The notes: generated by a model not told the origin, from the letters alone. Counted from the stretch's first letter, positions 1 to 5,830 are shown. The stretch: 5,897 nucleotides of DNA from Chloroflexota bacterium (GCA_030666985.1 DAOUWT010000180.1:1-5897), one strand, 5' to 3'. Numbers and translations: made by a program.

Positions 1-26
1 ATCGGGTGCGGAATCCAGGGGAGCTG

Positions 27-130
27 GCGATCCCCTTCGAGCAGTGAGAGGGGCGATCCCCTTCGAGCAGTGAGACGGGCGATCCCCTTTGAGCAGTGAG
101 ACGGGCGATCCCCTTTGAGCAGTGAGACAA
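27..130. repeat. 26-bp direct tandem repeat, four copies
   Basis: Four head-to-tail copies start at 27, 53, 79 and 105. Each begins GCGATCCCCTT, then C or T, then GAGCAGTGAGA and a short G-rich tail. Copies 1 and 2 carry C at unit position 12 and copies 3 and 4 carry T. Copy 1 has G at position 24 where the others have C, and the last two bases of copy 4 are AA instead of GG. Each junction makes a small dyad, GGG-CGAT-CCC. There are no spacers, so this is not a CRISPR array, and 26 is not a multiple of three, so it is not a coding repeat. It could be a variable-number repeat or a protein-binding array. Confidence 0.93.
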
Positions 131-200
131 TAGTTTCTTTTCTAATCAACGTTATATGCAATCGCCCTGTTGGCATATCGCTATGTTCTTGACAATTCCA

Positions 201-209
201 TGGTAAGAT
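201..209 (+). promoter_or_regulatory. Candidate extended -10 promoter for the flavoprotein gene
   Basis: TGGTAAGAT at 201-209 reads as an extended -10 (TGG followed by TAAGAT) and resembles the TGGTAAAAT seen before the R-M gene and the tRNA gene. A perfect -35 hexamer TTGACA lies at 189-194, but only 9 bp before TAAGAT, which is too close for the two to work as a pair. A 15-17 bp spacer from TTGACA would instead point to TACAAA or CAAAGG, both poor -10 boxes. I therefore favour the extended -10, with modest confidence. Confidence 0.4.
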
Positions 210-280
210 TACAAAGGACGAGAGTTCACTTGCCTACTGCCCTCCTGACCCCTCAATACTGGGGGGGAATCGCCTTGTGT

Positions 281-320
281 ACCATGTCTACCCATATATA
301 CCCATGTATACCTTTGCATC
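281..320. repeat. Imperfect 10-bp tandem repeat in the leader
   Basis: Successive decamers read ACCATGTCTA, CCCATATATA, CCCATGTATA and a degenerate CCTTTGCATC. The second and third differ at one base. The spacing is one helical turn, so matching bases fall on the same face of the DNA. It lies between the candidate promoter and the start codon. It may be a regulatory binding site or chance low complexity. Confidence 0.5.
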
Positions 321-350
321 CCCCTACACGCTAGAAGAGTATCCCCCACC

Positions 351-359
351 AAGGAAGGA
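351..359 (+). promoter_or_regulatory. Ribosome binding site of the flavoprotein gene
   Basis: AAGGAAGGA ends three bases before the ATG at 363 and gives two overlapping Shine-Dalgarno cores (AGGA and AAGGA). This supports the 363 start, which also places the FAD-binding strand at the usual distance from the N-terminus. Confidence 0.75.
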
Positions 360-362
360 AAA

Positions 363-2024
363 ATGACCCCTCACCTAGACCCCACCTACGACTATGTCAT
401 CATCGGCTCCGGATTCGGCGGGAGCGTCTCCGCCATGCGCCTGGCCGAAAAAGGGTACGACGTCCTCATCCTCGAAGAAGGCAAACGCTACCGCGACAAG
501 GACTTCGCCACCACGAACTGGAAAGTGTGGAAATACCTCTGGGCGCCGGCCCTGCGCTGTTTCGGCATCCTCCAGGTCAGCATCCTCAAAGGCGTCATGG
601 TGCTCCACGGGCGCGGCGTGGGAGGCGGAAGCCTGGGGTACGCCAACGTCCTGGAAATCCCTCCCCCTGAGGTTTTTAGCCGCCCTATCTGGGAGAAGTT
701 CACGGGCTGGGGCGAACAATGGGGGCAGCACTATCAGACCGCGCTCAAAATGCTGGGAGTGACGACCAATCCCCAGCTCAGAGAGGCGGATGAGGTTATC
801 CGGGAGATCGTGACCGAGCGGGGCTGGGGGGATACTTTCCGCCCCACCGAGGTGGGAGTTTACTTTGGGGATGGTGTTACCCCGCAGGGAGAGGAAATCC
901 CCGACCCCTACTTTGGGGGAGGCGGCCCCACCCGCGCGGGGTGTACCTATTGTGGGGGATGCCTGGTGGGATGCCGCTACAACGCCAAGAACACCCTTCC
1001 CAAAAATTACCTCTATTTTGCCGAAAAATGGGGCACGCAAATTTCAGCGGAATCCAAGGTCAGCCAGGTGCGCCCTCTCCCTAGAGAGACTCTCGCCGGG
1101 GAGCAACCAGACGGGGCCCGCTACCAAGTCATCTACCACCGCAGCACAGCCCTCATAAAAGGGGCCAGCAAACATATCCGCGCCCGCAACGTCATTTTCT
1201 CCGCCGGGGTGCTGGGGACGCTAAAATTGCTCTTCCACTGCCGAGATACCGTCCAAACCCTGCCCCTCGTCTCCTCCCAACTGGGACAGCTCGTCCGCAC
1301 CAACAACGAGGCTCTTATGGGCGGCGTGGCACGGAACAAGGACACCGACTACGCCAACGGCATCACCATCACCTCCATTTGCAAAGCCGATGAAACCACC
1401 CGCGTTGAACCCGTGCGCTATCCCCCAGGTTCAGGGCTGATGCGCTTCCTGGCCCTCCCTCTGGTAAACGCCAAAGGCGGGTTTTGGGCGCATCTAGGAG
1501 CTGTTCTCAAAGCCTTTCTCACTCATCCCATAGAGACCCTGCACACTCACATTTTGCCCGGCTGGGCGCAAAAGACGACTATTTTGTTGATCATGCAAAC
1601 GGTGGATAATCGCATGCGCCTGCGGCTGGGACGGAGCCTCTACACGCTTTACCGCCGGGGATTGATAGCCGACCCCGACCCGGAGCACACCGCCCCGGCC
1701 CGCATCCCAGCGGGACACGCCGTCACCCAGTCCTTTGCGGAGAAAATTGGCGGCATTCCGCAGGGATCGCTGGGGGAAACTCTCTTCGACATCCCCACCA
1801 CGGCCCACATTTTGGGAGGATGCCCGGTGGGCGAGAATGCCGCGGAGGGGGTGGTTGACTCCAATTGCCAGATCCACAATTATCCCGGTCTCTACGTTGT
1901 GGACGGCTCTATAGTCCCCGCTAACCTGGGGGTTAATCCCAGCCTGACAATTACGGCCCTGGCGGAATATGCCATGGGGAAGGTGAGTGAAGCAAAGGCT
2001 AGGAATCAGGAAATTAGTGACTAG
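363..2024 (+). CDS. GMC-family FAD-dependent oxidoreductase, cholesterol-oxidase-like
   Basis: This 553-residue flavoprotein probably oxidises an alcohol or sterol-like substrate with FAD in the cytoplasm; I see no signal peptide or membrane anchor. The N-terminus holds the dinucleotide-binding motif GSGFGG (residues 15-20) followed by an acidic strand end (LILEEG). A glycine-rich GMC-type segment, HGRGVGGGSLGYAN, is at 82-95. The C-terminus has HILGGCP with His482 and LGVNPSLTITALAE with Asn525, matching the His/Asn pair of cholesterol oxidases and other GMC enzymes. Cysteines 194, 197, 200 and 204 form CX2CX2CX3C before RYNAKNTL, a pattern I recall from ChoD-like actinobacterial proteins; it resembles an iron-sulfur ligand set, but no cluster is proven. 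Length and order fit the ChoD-like branch. The true substrate is unknown, and 'cholesterol oxidase' is a family label only. No partner gene lies beside it. Confidence 0.9.
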   Translation: MTPHLDPTYDYVIIGSGFGGSVSAMRLAEKGYDVLILEEGKRYRDKDFATTNWKVWKYLWAPALRCFGILQVSILKGVMVLHGRGVGGGSLGYANVLEIPPPEVFSRPIWEKFTGWGEQWGQHYQTALKMLGVTTNPQLREADEVIREIVTERGWGDTFRPTEVGVYFGDGVTPQGEEIPDPYFGGGGPTRAGCTYCGGCLVGCRYNAKNTLPKNYLYFAEKWGTQISAESKVSQVRPLPRETLAGEQPDGARYQVIYHRSTALIKGASKHIRARNVIFSAGVLGTLKLLFHCRDTVQTLPLVSSQLGQLVRTNNEALMGGVARNKDTDYANGITITSICKADETTRVEPVRYPPGSGLMRFLALPLVNAKGGFWAHLGAVLKAFLTHPIETLHTHILPGWAQKTTILLIMQTVDNRMRLRLGRSLYTLYRRGLIADPDPEHTAPARIPAGHAVTQSFAEKIGGIPQGSLGETLFDIPTTAHILGGCPVGENAAEGVVDSNCQIHNYPGLYVVDGSIVPANLGVNPSLTITALAEYAMGKVSEAKARNQEISD

Positions 2025-2034
2025 GTATCAGGGA
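1999..2034. repeat. Short direct repeat spanning the flavoprotein stop codon
   Basis: CTAGGAATCAGGAA (1999-2012) and CTAGGTATCAGGGA (2021-2034) match at 12 of 14 positions with starts 22 bases apart. The first copy encodes part of the protein's C-terminal tail (ARNQ) and the second covers the TAG stop. The tail may therefore derive from low-complexity repeat sequence rather than the conserved fold. Confidence 0.5.
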
Positions 2035-2056
2035 AGCCCAATTTAGAACATTTCTT

Positions 2057-2065
2057 TGGTAAAAT
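2057..2065 (+). promoter_or_regulatory. Extended -10 promoter of the R-M gene
   Basis: TGGTAAAAT is a TGN-extended -10 with TAAAAT at 2060-2065. No good -35 lies 16-18 bp upstream. Transcription would start near 2072, giving a leader of about 38 nt. This is why I reject the TTG at 2056 as a start: it would lie inside the promoter. The box is embedded in the dyad TGGTA-AAA-TACCA (2057-2069), so a repressor could block it, but that is speculation. Confidence 0.55.
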
Positions 2066-2096
2066 ACCATTACACCTCCTACCGCCTAGCGTACAA

Positions 2097-2102
2097 AAAA
2101 GG
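2097..2102 (+). promoter_or_regulatory. Ribosome binding site deciding the R-M start
   Basis: AAAAGG ends seven bases before the ATG at 2110. It is a weak but well-spaced Shine-Dalgarno. The 18 in-frame residues encoded upstream of it (2056-2109) overlap the promoter and do not resemble the start of a nuclease domain. Confidence 0.5.
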
Positions 2103-2109
2103 CTTCGCT

Positions 2110-5100
2110 ATGACAACGCAAATCACAACCTATTTGAACAATCTCCGCGCCAAGTTCAAGACCGGCCAAGCGACCGAATATTCTCACCGTCCCGCGCTGG
2201 AAGAACTCTTGGAAGCGTTGGCTGACGGTGTACAAGCCATCAACGATCCCAAGCGCGTGGAGTGCGGTGCGCCAGATTTCATCATCCTGCGGGGAGAGGC
2301 TCCCATTGGGTATCTTGAAACCAAAGACATTGACACGGACTTGCACCGCGAAGAACGCTCGGAGCAAATGGGACGTTATCGCGGTTCGTTGAACAATCTC
2401 ATTCTCACGGATTATCTCTCTTTTAGGTGGTACGTGAAGGGTGAGCTTCACGCTGAGGCCAAATTGGGGGAAGTGAAACACGATGGCAGCGACATTCAGT
2501 CTAAAGCAGAAGGAAAAAAAGAAGTTCACGACCTGCTGACGCGCTTCCTGGCCTACCAGGGGTCGAGTATTTCTAGCCCAGAGAAACTTGCAGAACACAT
2601 GGCCTCTTTGGCGCGGATGTTGCGAGACGTACTCCAAGAAGCCTTTCTCCAAGAGCAGGCCTCCGGGGTCTTGCACGGCCAATTGACCGCCTTTCAGGAT
2701 ACTTTAATCCCCGATTTGAGCGTGGCGGAATTTGCCGACATGTACGCCCAAACCATCACTTATGGGCTGTTCGCCGCCCGGGTGCGGATACCAGTTGGTG
2801 AAACGTTTACCCGCCAGAAAGCAGCCTGGAATCTCCCAAAAACCAACCCGTTCCTCCGTAAATTATTCCACGAAATTGCCGGCCCCGACCTCGACGAGCG
2901 CGTCGCCTGGTTGGTAGACGATATTGCCCATCTCTTGCAAAGAGCAGACATGGAAGCCATTCTCGAGGATTTTGGGAAAAGCACTCGCCAAGAAGACCCT
3001 GTTGTCCATTTTTACGAGACTTTCCTGGGAACTTATGATTCCAAGATGCGTAAAGCGCGGGGCGTGTATTACACCCCTGAGCCGGTTGTGACCTATATTG
3101 TGCGATCCCTAGACCATCTACTCAAAACTCGTTTCGATAAACCTGATGGATTAGCAGACCGAAACACCCTCATCCTTGACCCGGCGGTAGGCACAGCCAC
3201 TTTTCTATATTTTGTCGTTCAGCACGTTTATGAGACCCTGAACAAAATGGGCATGGCCGGGATGTGGGACGATTACGCCGAAAATCAACTCCTGCCGCGT
3301 TTATTTGGCTTCGAGCTGCTCATGGCTCCTTACGCTGTGGCGCACATGAAACTGGGGATTCAACTTCAGGAGATGGGCTATACTTTTCAAGGTAATCAAC
3401 GTCTGGGCGTCTACCTGACCAACTCTCTGGGGAAGCCAATTTTCCAGGAGGAAGTCGCGGCTTTTGCCAGTTATATCACCGAAGAGGCCAACGCCGCCGC
3501 CGATATCAAAGAAGACAAACCCATTATGGTAGTGCTGGGCAATCCGCCTTACTCGGTCAGTTCAGCGAATAAAGGGGAGTATATCGAAAGGCTGATGAAT
3601 CGCTACAAGCGGGCCGTGCGTGATGAGCGCAACATTCAACCCCTCTCGGACGATTACATCAAATTTTTGCGCTTTGCCCACCATCGCATAAACCAGACCG
3701 GGCATGGCCTAATTGGGATGATCACCAATCATTCTTATCTTTCGGGATTAATTCATCGCGGGATGAGAGAAGAGTTGATGAAAGATTTTGACGAGATTTA
3801 CATTCTCAACCTGCACGGCAACGCCCTGATGGGGGAAACCGCTCCCGATGGCGGGAAAGACGAGAATGTTTTCGATATTCGTCAGGGCGTGGGAATTATT
3901 TTGGCTGTGAAGTTGCCCCCGGCCAAGACCTCCGAGGTCTCGAAGACCTCAGAGGTCTTGGCGCGCATCTACTACGCCGACCTGTGGGGATGCCGCAAAA
4001 GTAAGTATAACGCTCTCAACGACCATGATGTTAATAACACCGAGTGGGAAAAACTCAATCCTCAAGCTCCGCATTACTTCTTCGTGCCGAAAGATTTTAG
4101 TTTGATGGATGAATATAAGCGCGGCTGGAGCGTGGCTGATATTTTCCCTGTACACTCAAGTGGTATCAAAACTCACCGGGACGACTTTGTGATTGATTTT
4201 GATGAAGAGACATTACTAGAAAGAATCCAGGTATTTCGCGACGCCAAATATTCTGATGAAAGTATTCGAGAGCGTTTTGATTTAAACAATACTCGCGATT
4301 GGAAATTATCTAAATCGCGGAATAATCTTCAAAATCAAGAAAACTGGGAAGAATTCTTTAGACAATGCCTCTATCGCCCTTTTGACATTCGATCAATTTA
4401 CTATTCTGATGATCTTATTGAACTCTCACGGTCAAATATCATGCAACACATGCTTCACAGTAATCTGTCCCTGTTAACTATGCGACAAGTCGTTGGTCCA
4501 CCACACACTCACTATATGGCTACAGATGTCATTGCCGACGACAGAATTTTTTTCAGCAATCGAGGAACTTCCGTCTTATTCCCCCTCTACCTCTACAACA
4601 ACACTAGAGAAAAGAAAAAAACACACGGCGGCAGCGGCGCATTCACCATGAGTCTCTTTGAAGAACCAGCCCCCTACACAACCCGCCGCCCCAACCTTTC
4701 GCTAAAATTCATTGCCTATACGAAAGAAAAGCTAGAGCTAGGATTCGTTCCAGACGGGCGCGGTGACCTACAAGAGAACTTCGGCCCTGAAGACATCTTC
4801 CACTACGCTTACGCCGTCTTCCATTCCCCCACCTACCGCGAACGCTACGCCGAATTCCTCAAAATTGACTTTCCGAGGTTGCCTATCACAAGCGATCTAG
4901 CCCTCTTCCGTGCTTTGGCCGAAAAGGGGCGGGAATTGGTCTCTTTACATTTGATGGATGCTGATGTGTTAGAGCAAAGCGGCGTGAACTATCCCATCCC
5001 TGGTTCCGATGAGGTCATTAGCCGCCATCCACGATACTACGCGCCCGGCGAAGAGAATCCGCAAATAGGAGAACAATTGGAGCAGGGCCGCATCTACATC

Positions 5101-5322
5101 AATGAGGAGCAATATTTCGAGGGCATTGAAGCTGCCGTATGGGAATTCCAAATCGGCGGCTATCAGGTGTTGCATAAATGGCTCAAAGACCGCAAAGCCG
5201 CTAATTGGAAACTAACCTTCGATGATGTGCGGCACTACGGGCAGGTGGTCGTGGCCCTACGGGAGACGATGCGCCTGATGGGGGAGATTGATGAGGTTAT
5301 CCCCCGGTGGCCGTTGGAGTAA
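2110..5322 (+). CDS. Single-chain restriction-modification enzyme (nuclease, N6-adenine methyltransferase and specificity region; type IIG / ISP-like)
   Basis: This 1070-residue protein should both methylate adenine in its own recognition site and cut unmodified DNA. Domains in order: a PD-(D/E)XK nuclease at about 1-130, with Pro55-Asp56 and Glu70-Thr-Lys72, and Glu31 as a possible further acidic residue; a helical connector at about 130-300; a gamma-type N6 methyltransferase at about 300-640, with GVYYTP (318-323), AdoMet motif I DPAVGTATF (357-365) and catalytic NPPY (478-481); and a C-terminal target-recognition region resembling the type ISP specificity domain, with YRPFDIR (755-761) and QIGGYQVLHKWL (from 1014). 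Type ISP enzymes such as LlaGI carry a helicase between nuclease and methyltransferase and are about 1,500 residues or more; here I see no Walker A or DEAD-type motif and no room for one, so type IIG-like action is likelier. A palindrome is inserted at codons near 606-617, and the TRD is AT-rich. PglX or DrmMI-type methylases are less likely because of the nuclease motif. Start chosen at 2110 from the ribosome binding site and promoter. Confidence 0.9.
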   Translation: MTTQITTYLNNLRAKFKTGQATEYSHRPALEELLEALADGVQAINDPKRVECGAPDFIILRGEAPIGYLETKDIDTDLHREERSEQMGRYRGSLNNLILTDYLSFRWYVKGELHAEAKLGEVKHDGSDIQSKAEGKKEVHDLLTRFLAYQGSSISSPEKLAEHMASLARMLRDVLQEAFLQEQASGVLHGQLTAFQDTLIPDLSVAEFADMYAQTITYGLFAARVRIPVGETFTRQKAAWNLPKTNPFLRKLFHEIAGPDLDERVAWLVDDIAHLLQRADMEAILEDFGKSTRQEDPVVHFYETFLGTYDSKMRKARGVYYTPEPVVTYIVRSLDHLLKTRFDKPDGLADRNTLILDPAVGTATFLYFVVQHVYETLNKMGMAGMWDDYAENQLLPRLFGFELLMAPYAVAHMKLGIQLQEMGYTFQGNQRLGVYLTNSLGKPIFQEEVAAFASYITEEANAAADIKEDKPIMVVLGNPPYSVSSANKGEYIERLMNRYKRAVRDERNIQPLSDDYIKFLRFAHHRINQTGHGLIGMITNHSYLSGLIHRGMREELMKDFDEIYILNLHGNALMGETAPDGGKDENVFDIRQGVGIILAVKLPPAKTSEVSKTSEVLARIYYADLWGCRKSKYNALNDHDVNNTEWEKLNPQAPHYFFVPKDFSLMDEYKRGWSVADIFPVHSSGIKTHRDDFVIDFDEETLLERIQVFRDAKYSDESIRERFDLNNTRDWKLSKSRNNLQNQENWEEFFRQCLYRPFDIRSIYYSDDLIELSRSNIMQHMLHSNLSLLTMRQVVGPPHTHYMATDVIADDRIFFSNRGTSVLFPLYLYNNTREKKKTHGGSGAFTMSLFEEPAPYTTRRPNLSLKFIAYTKEKLELGFVPDGRGDLQENFGPEDIFHYAYAVFHSPTYRERYAEFLKIDFPRLPITSDLALFRALAEKGRELVSLHLMDADVLEQSGVNYPIPGSDEVISRHPRYYAPGEENPQIGEQLEQGRIYINEEQYFEGIEAAVWEFQIGGYQVLHKWLKDRKAANWKLTFDDVRHYGQVVVALRETMRLMGEIDEVIPRWPLE
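3922..3962. repeat. 41-bp near-perfect palindrome inserted in frame in the R-M gene
   Basis: Outer arms GCCAAGACCTC (3922-3932) and GAGGTCTTGGC (3952-3962) are perfect inverted repeats. Inner arms GAGGTCT (3934-3940) and AGACCTC (3944-3950) pair too, leaving one mismatch (3933/3951) and a three-base loop. It is also a direct repeat of an 18-base unit (3925-3942 and 3943-3960, two differences), each unit itself a palindrome. It reads KTSEVSKTSEVL in frame with no stop, between a methyltransferase strand (GIILAVKLPP) and ARIYYADLWG. It looks like a REP-type or Rickettsia-palindrome-like element tolerated at a surface loop. Confidence 0.85.
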
Positions 5323-5337
5323 CATCAAGAACAGAGC

Positions 5338-5345
5338 GGTAAAAT
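5338..5345 (+). promoter_or_regulatory. -10 promoter of the small membrane-protein gene, probably leaderless
   Basis: GGTAAAAT carries TAAAAT at 5340-5345, with CG rather than TG before it. The ATG at 5353 lies seven bases after the box, where transcription should begin. No Shine-Dalgarno precedes the ATG, so a leaderless mRNA is the simplest reading. It shares the exact 12-mer GGTAAAATACCA (5338-5349) with the R-M promoter. Confidence 0.5.
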
Positions 5346-5352
5346 ACCACTC

Positions 5353-5697
5353 ATGCCAAATATCTACTTCCTCAGTTTTGAAATAGTTGTAAGCATCCTC
5401 TTCCTGCTGTGCTTCGTCCAGGCTCGAAAGGCGGGGTTGCTCCAAGTCTGGCAGCTCATCGCGGGAGCGCTGTTTGGCCTGCTCCTGGAGTGGGCCACCA
5501 TCCAGCAACTACAAGCCTATGAATACGGAAGATTTACGCTCATGTTGGGGGAAGTACCCGTGATGGTAGGCGTGGCTTGGGGCGTGATCGTGCAGCCTCC
5601 CTTTTTGCTGCTTGTCAGCGTTTTGATGGCGGGGATAGCGTTGTGGGCAGACGGAAAACGCGTAGGGACAGGGATACTTTTTTTAGGGGGAGATTGA
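5353..5697 (+). CDS. Small integral membrane protein of unknown function
   Basis: This 114-residue protein is mostly hydrophobic, with likely membrane segments at about 5-23, 31-47, 67-80 and 83-99, and a short polar C-terminal tail. Between the second and third segments lies LLLEWATIQQLQAYEYGRF, followed by a GEVPVMVGVAWG stretch. The arrangement of an acidic residue at a helix end, a YxYGRF turn and a VPxxxxxAW segment loosely recalls the multi-spanning carotenoid-biosynthesis (CruF/DUF422-like) family, which is usually over 200 residues. If related, this copy lacks the second half. The resemblance is from memory and weak, so I do not assign a function. It starts 30 bp after the R-M gene but appears to have its own promoter. 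A T7 run followed by five G lies near the 3' end (5678-5690), where a frameshift could alter the tail, but one extra base in the run would not restore a family-like ending. Confidence 0.7.
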   Translation: MPNIYFLSFEIVVSILFLLCFVQARKAGLLQVWQLIAGALFGLLLEWATIQQLQAYEYGRFTLMLGEVPVMVGVAWGVIVQPPFLLLVSVLMAGIALWADGKRVGTGILFLGGD

Positions 5698-5718
5698 GCA
5701 ATATGCCGAACACCTTCC

Positions 5719-5747
5719 TTGCCCAAGCACACTCCCTTTGGTAAAAT
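5719..5747 (+). promoter_or_regulatory. Promoter of the tRNA-Arg gene
   Basis: A -35-like TTGCCC (5719-5724, four of six consensus bases) stands 17 bp before TAAAAT (5742-5747), which is extended by TGG. This is the most complete promoter in the window. The predicted start near 5754 lies about five bases before the mature tRNA 5' end, leaving little 5' leader for RNase P to remove. Confidence 0.65.
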
Positions 5748-5758
5748 ATAGGCCACTT

Positions 5759-5830
5759 GCCCCCATAGCTCAGTGGATAGAGTGTCGCCCTCCGGAGGCG
5801 AAGACCTGCGTTCGAGTCGCAGTGGGGGTG
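5759..5830 (+). tRNA. tRNA-Arg, anticodon CCG
   Basis: The full cloverleaf can be drawn. The acceptor GCCCCCA (5759-5765) pairs with TGGGGGT (5823-5829), with a G-U wobble at the terminal pair. The D stem is GCTC/GAGT. The anticodon stem TCGCC (5785-5789) pairs perfectly with GGCGA (5797-5801), and the loop CTCCGGA places CCG at 5792-5794. The variable region is four bases. The T arm is CTGCG / TTCGAGT / CGCAG. The discriminator is G (5830), as in the E. coli tRNA-Arg(CCG). CCA is not encoded, so it must be added by the CCA enzyme. It reads the CGG arginine codon. Confidence 0.95.

Larger units (their letters stand above)
1..362. other. Non-coding region upstream of the flavoprotein gene
   Basis: I see no credible coding region here on either strand. 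The first 26 bases do not match the repeat that follows. The stretch then holds the 26-bp tandem repeat, an AT-rich segment (about 130-215) with a possible promoter, a run of seven G at 261-267, a 10-bp-period repeat, and a C-rich segment leading to the ribosome binding site. If transcription starts just after the candidate -10 box near 204, the mRNA leader would be about 145 nt. That is long for this window, but I recognise no riboswitch or attenuator fold in it. Confidence 0.6.

Noticed and set aside
27..130. CRISPR array.
   Set aside because: The repeats are directly adjacent with no unique spacers, and no cas gene is present.
189..217. A classical promoter using TTGACA at 189-194.
   Set aside because: At 15-17 bp downstream there is only TACAAA or CAAAGG, so no good -10 pairs with it; kept only as a note under the extended -10 candidate.
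375..1040. A 221-residue open frame on the minus strand inside the flavoprotein gene.
   Set aside because: It is the shadow of a GC-rich gene, has low-complexity composition and no recognisable domain, while the plus-strand frame has clear conserved motifs.
2014..2070. An 18-codon minus-strand reading frame starting at 2070, preceded by a perfect Shine-Dalgarno (AGGAGGTG on the minus strand).
   Set aside because: The spacing between the Shine-Dalgarno and the ATG is short, the frame ends within 57 bases, and it overlaps the R-M promoter. Most likely chance; the same bases on the plus strand only look like the anti-Shine-Dalgarno of 16S rRNA.
2056..2109. An upstream TTG start giving the R-M protein 18 more residues.
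   Set aside because: The TTG lies within the TGGTAAAAT promoter box, has no ribosome binding site, and the added residues do not fit the domain; the ATG at 2110 is better placed.
2514..4621. Three homopolymer runs of seven in the R-M gene (A7 at 2514-2520, T7 at 4547-4553, A7 at 4615-4621) as phase-variation switches.
   Set aside because: Runs of seven are short for slipped-strand switching, the frame is intact throughout, and such runs are expected by chance in a 3.2-kb gene with an AT-rich part.
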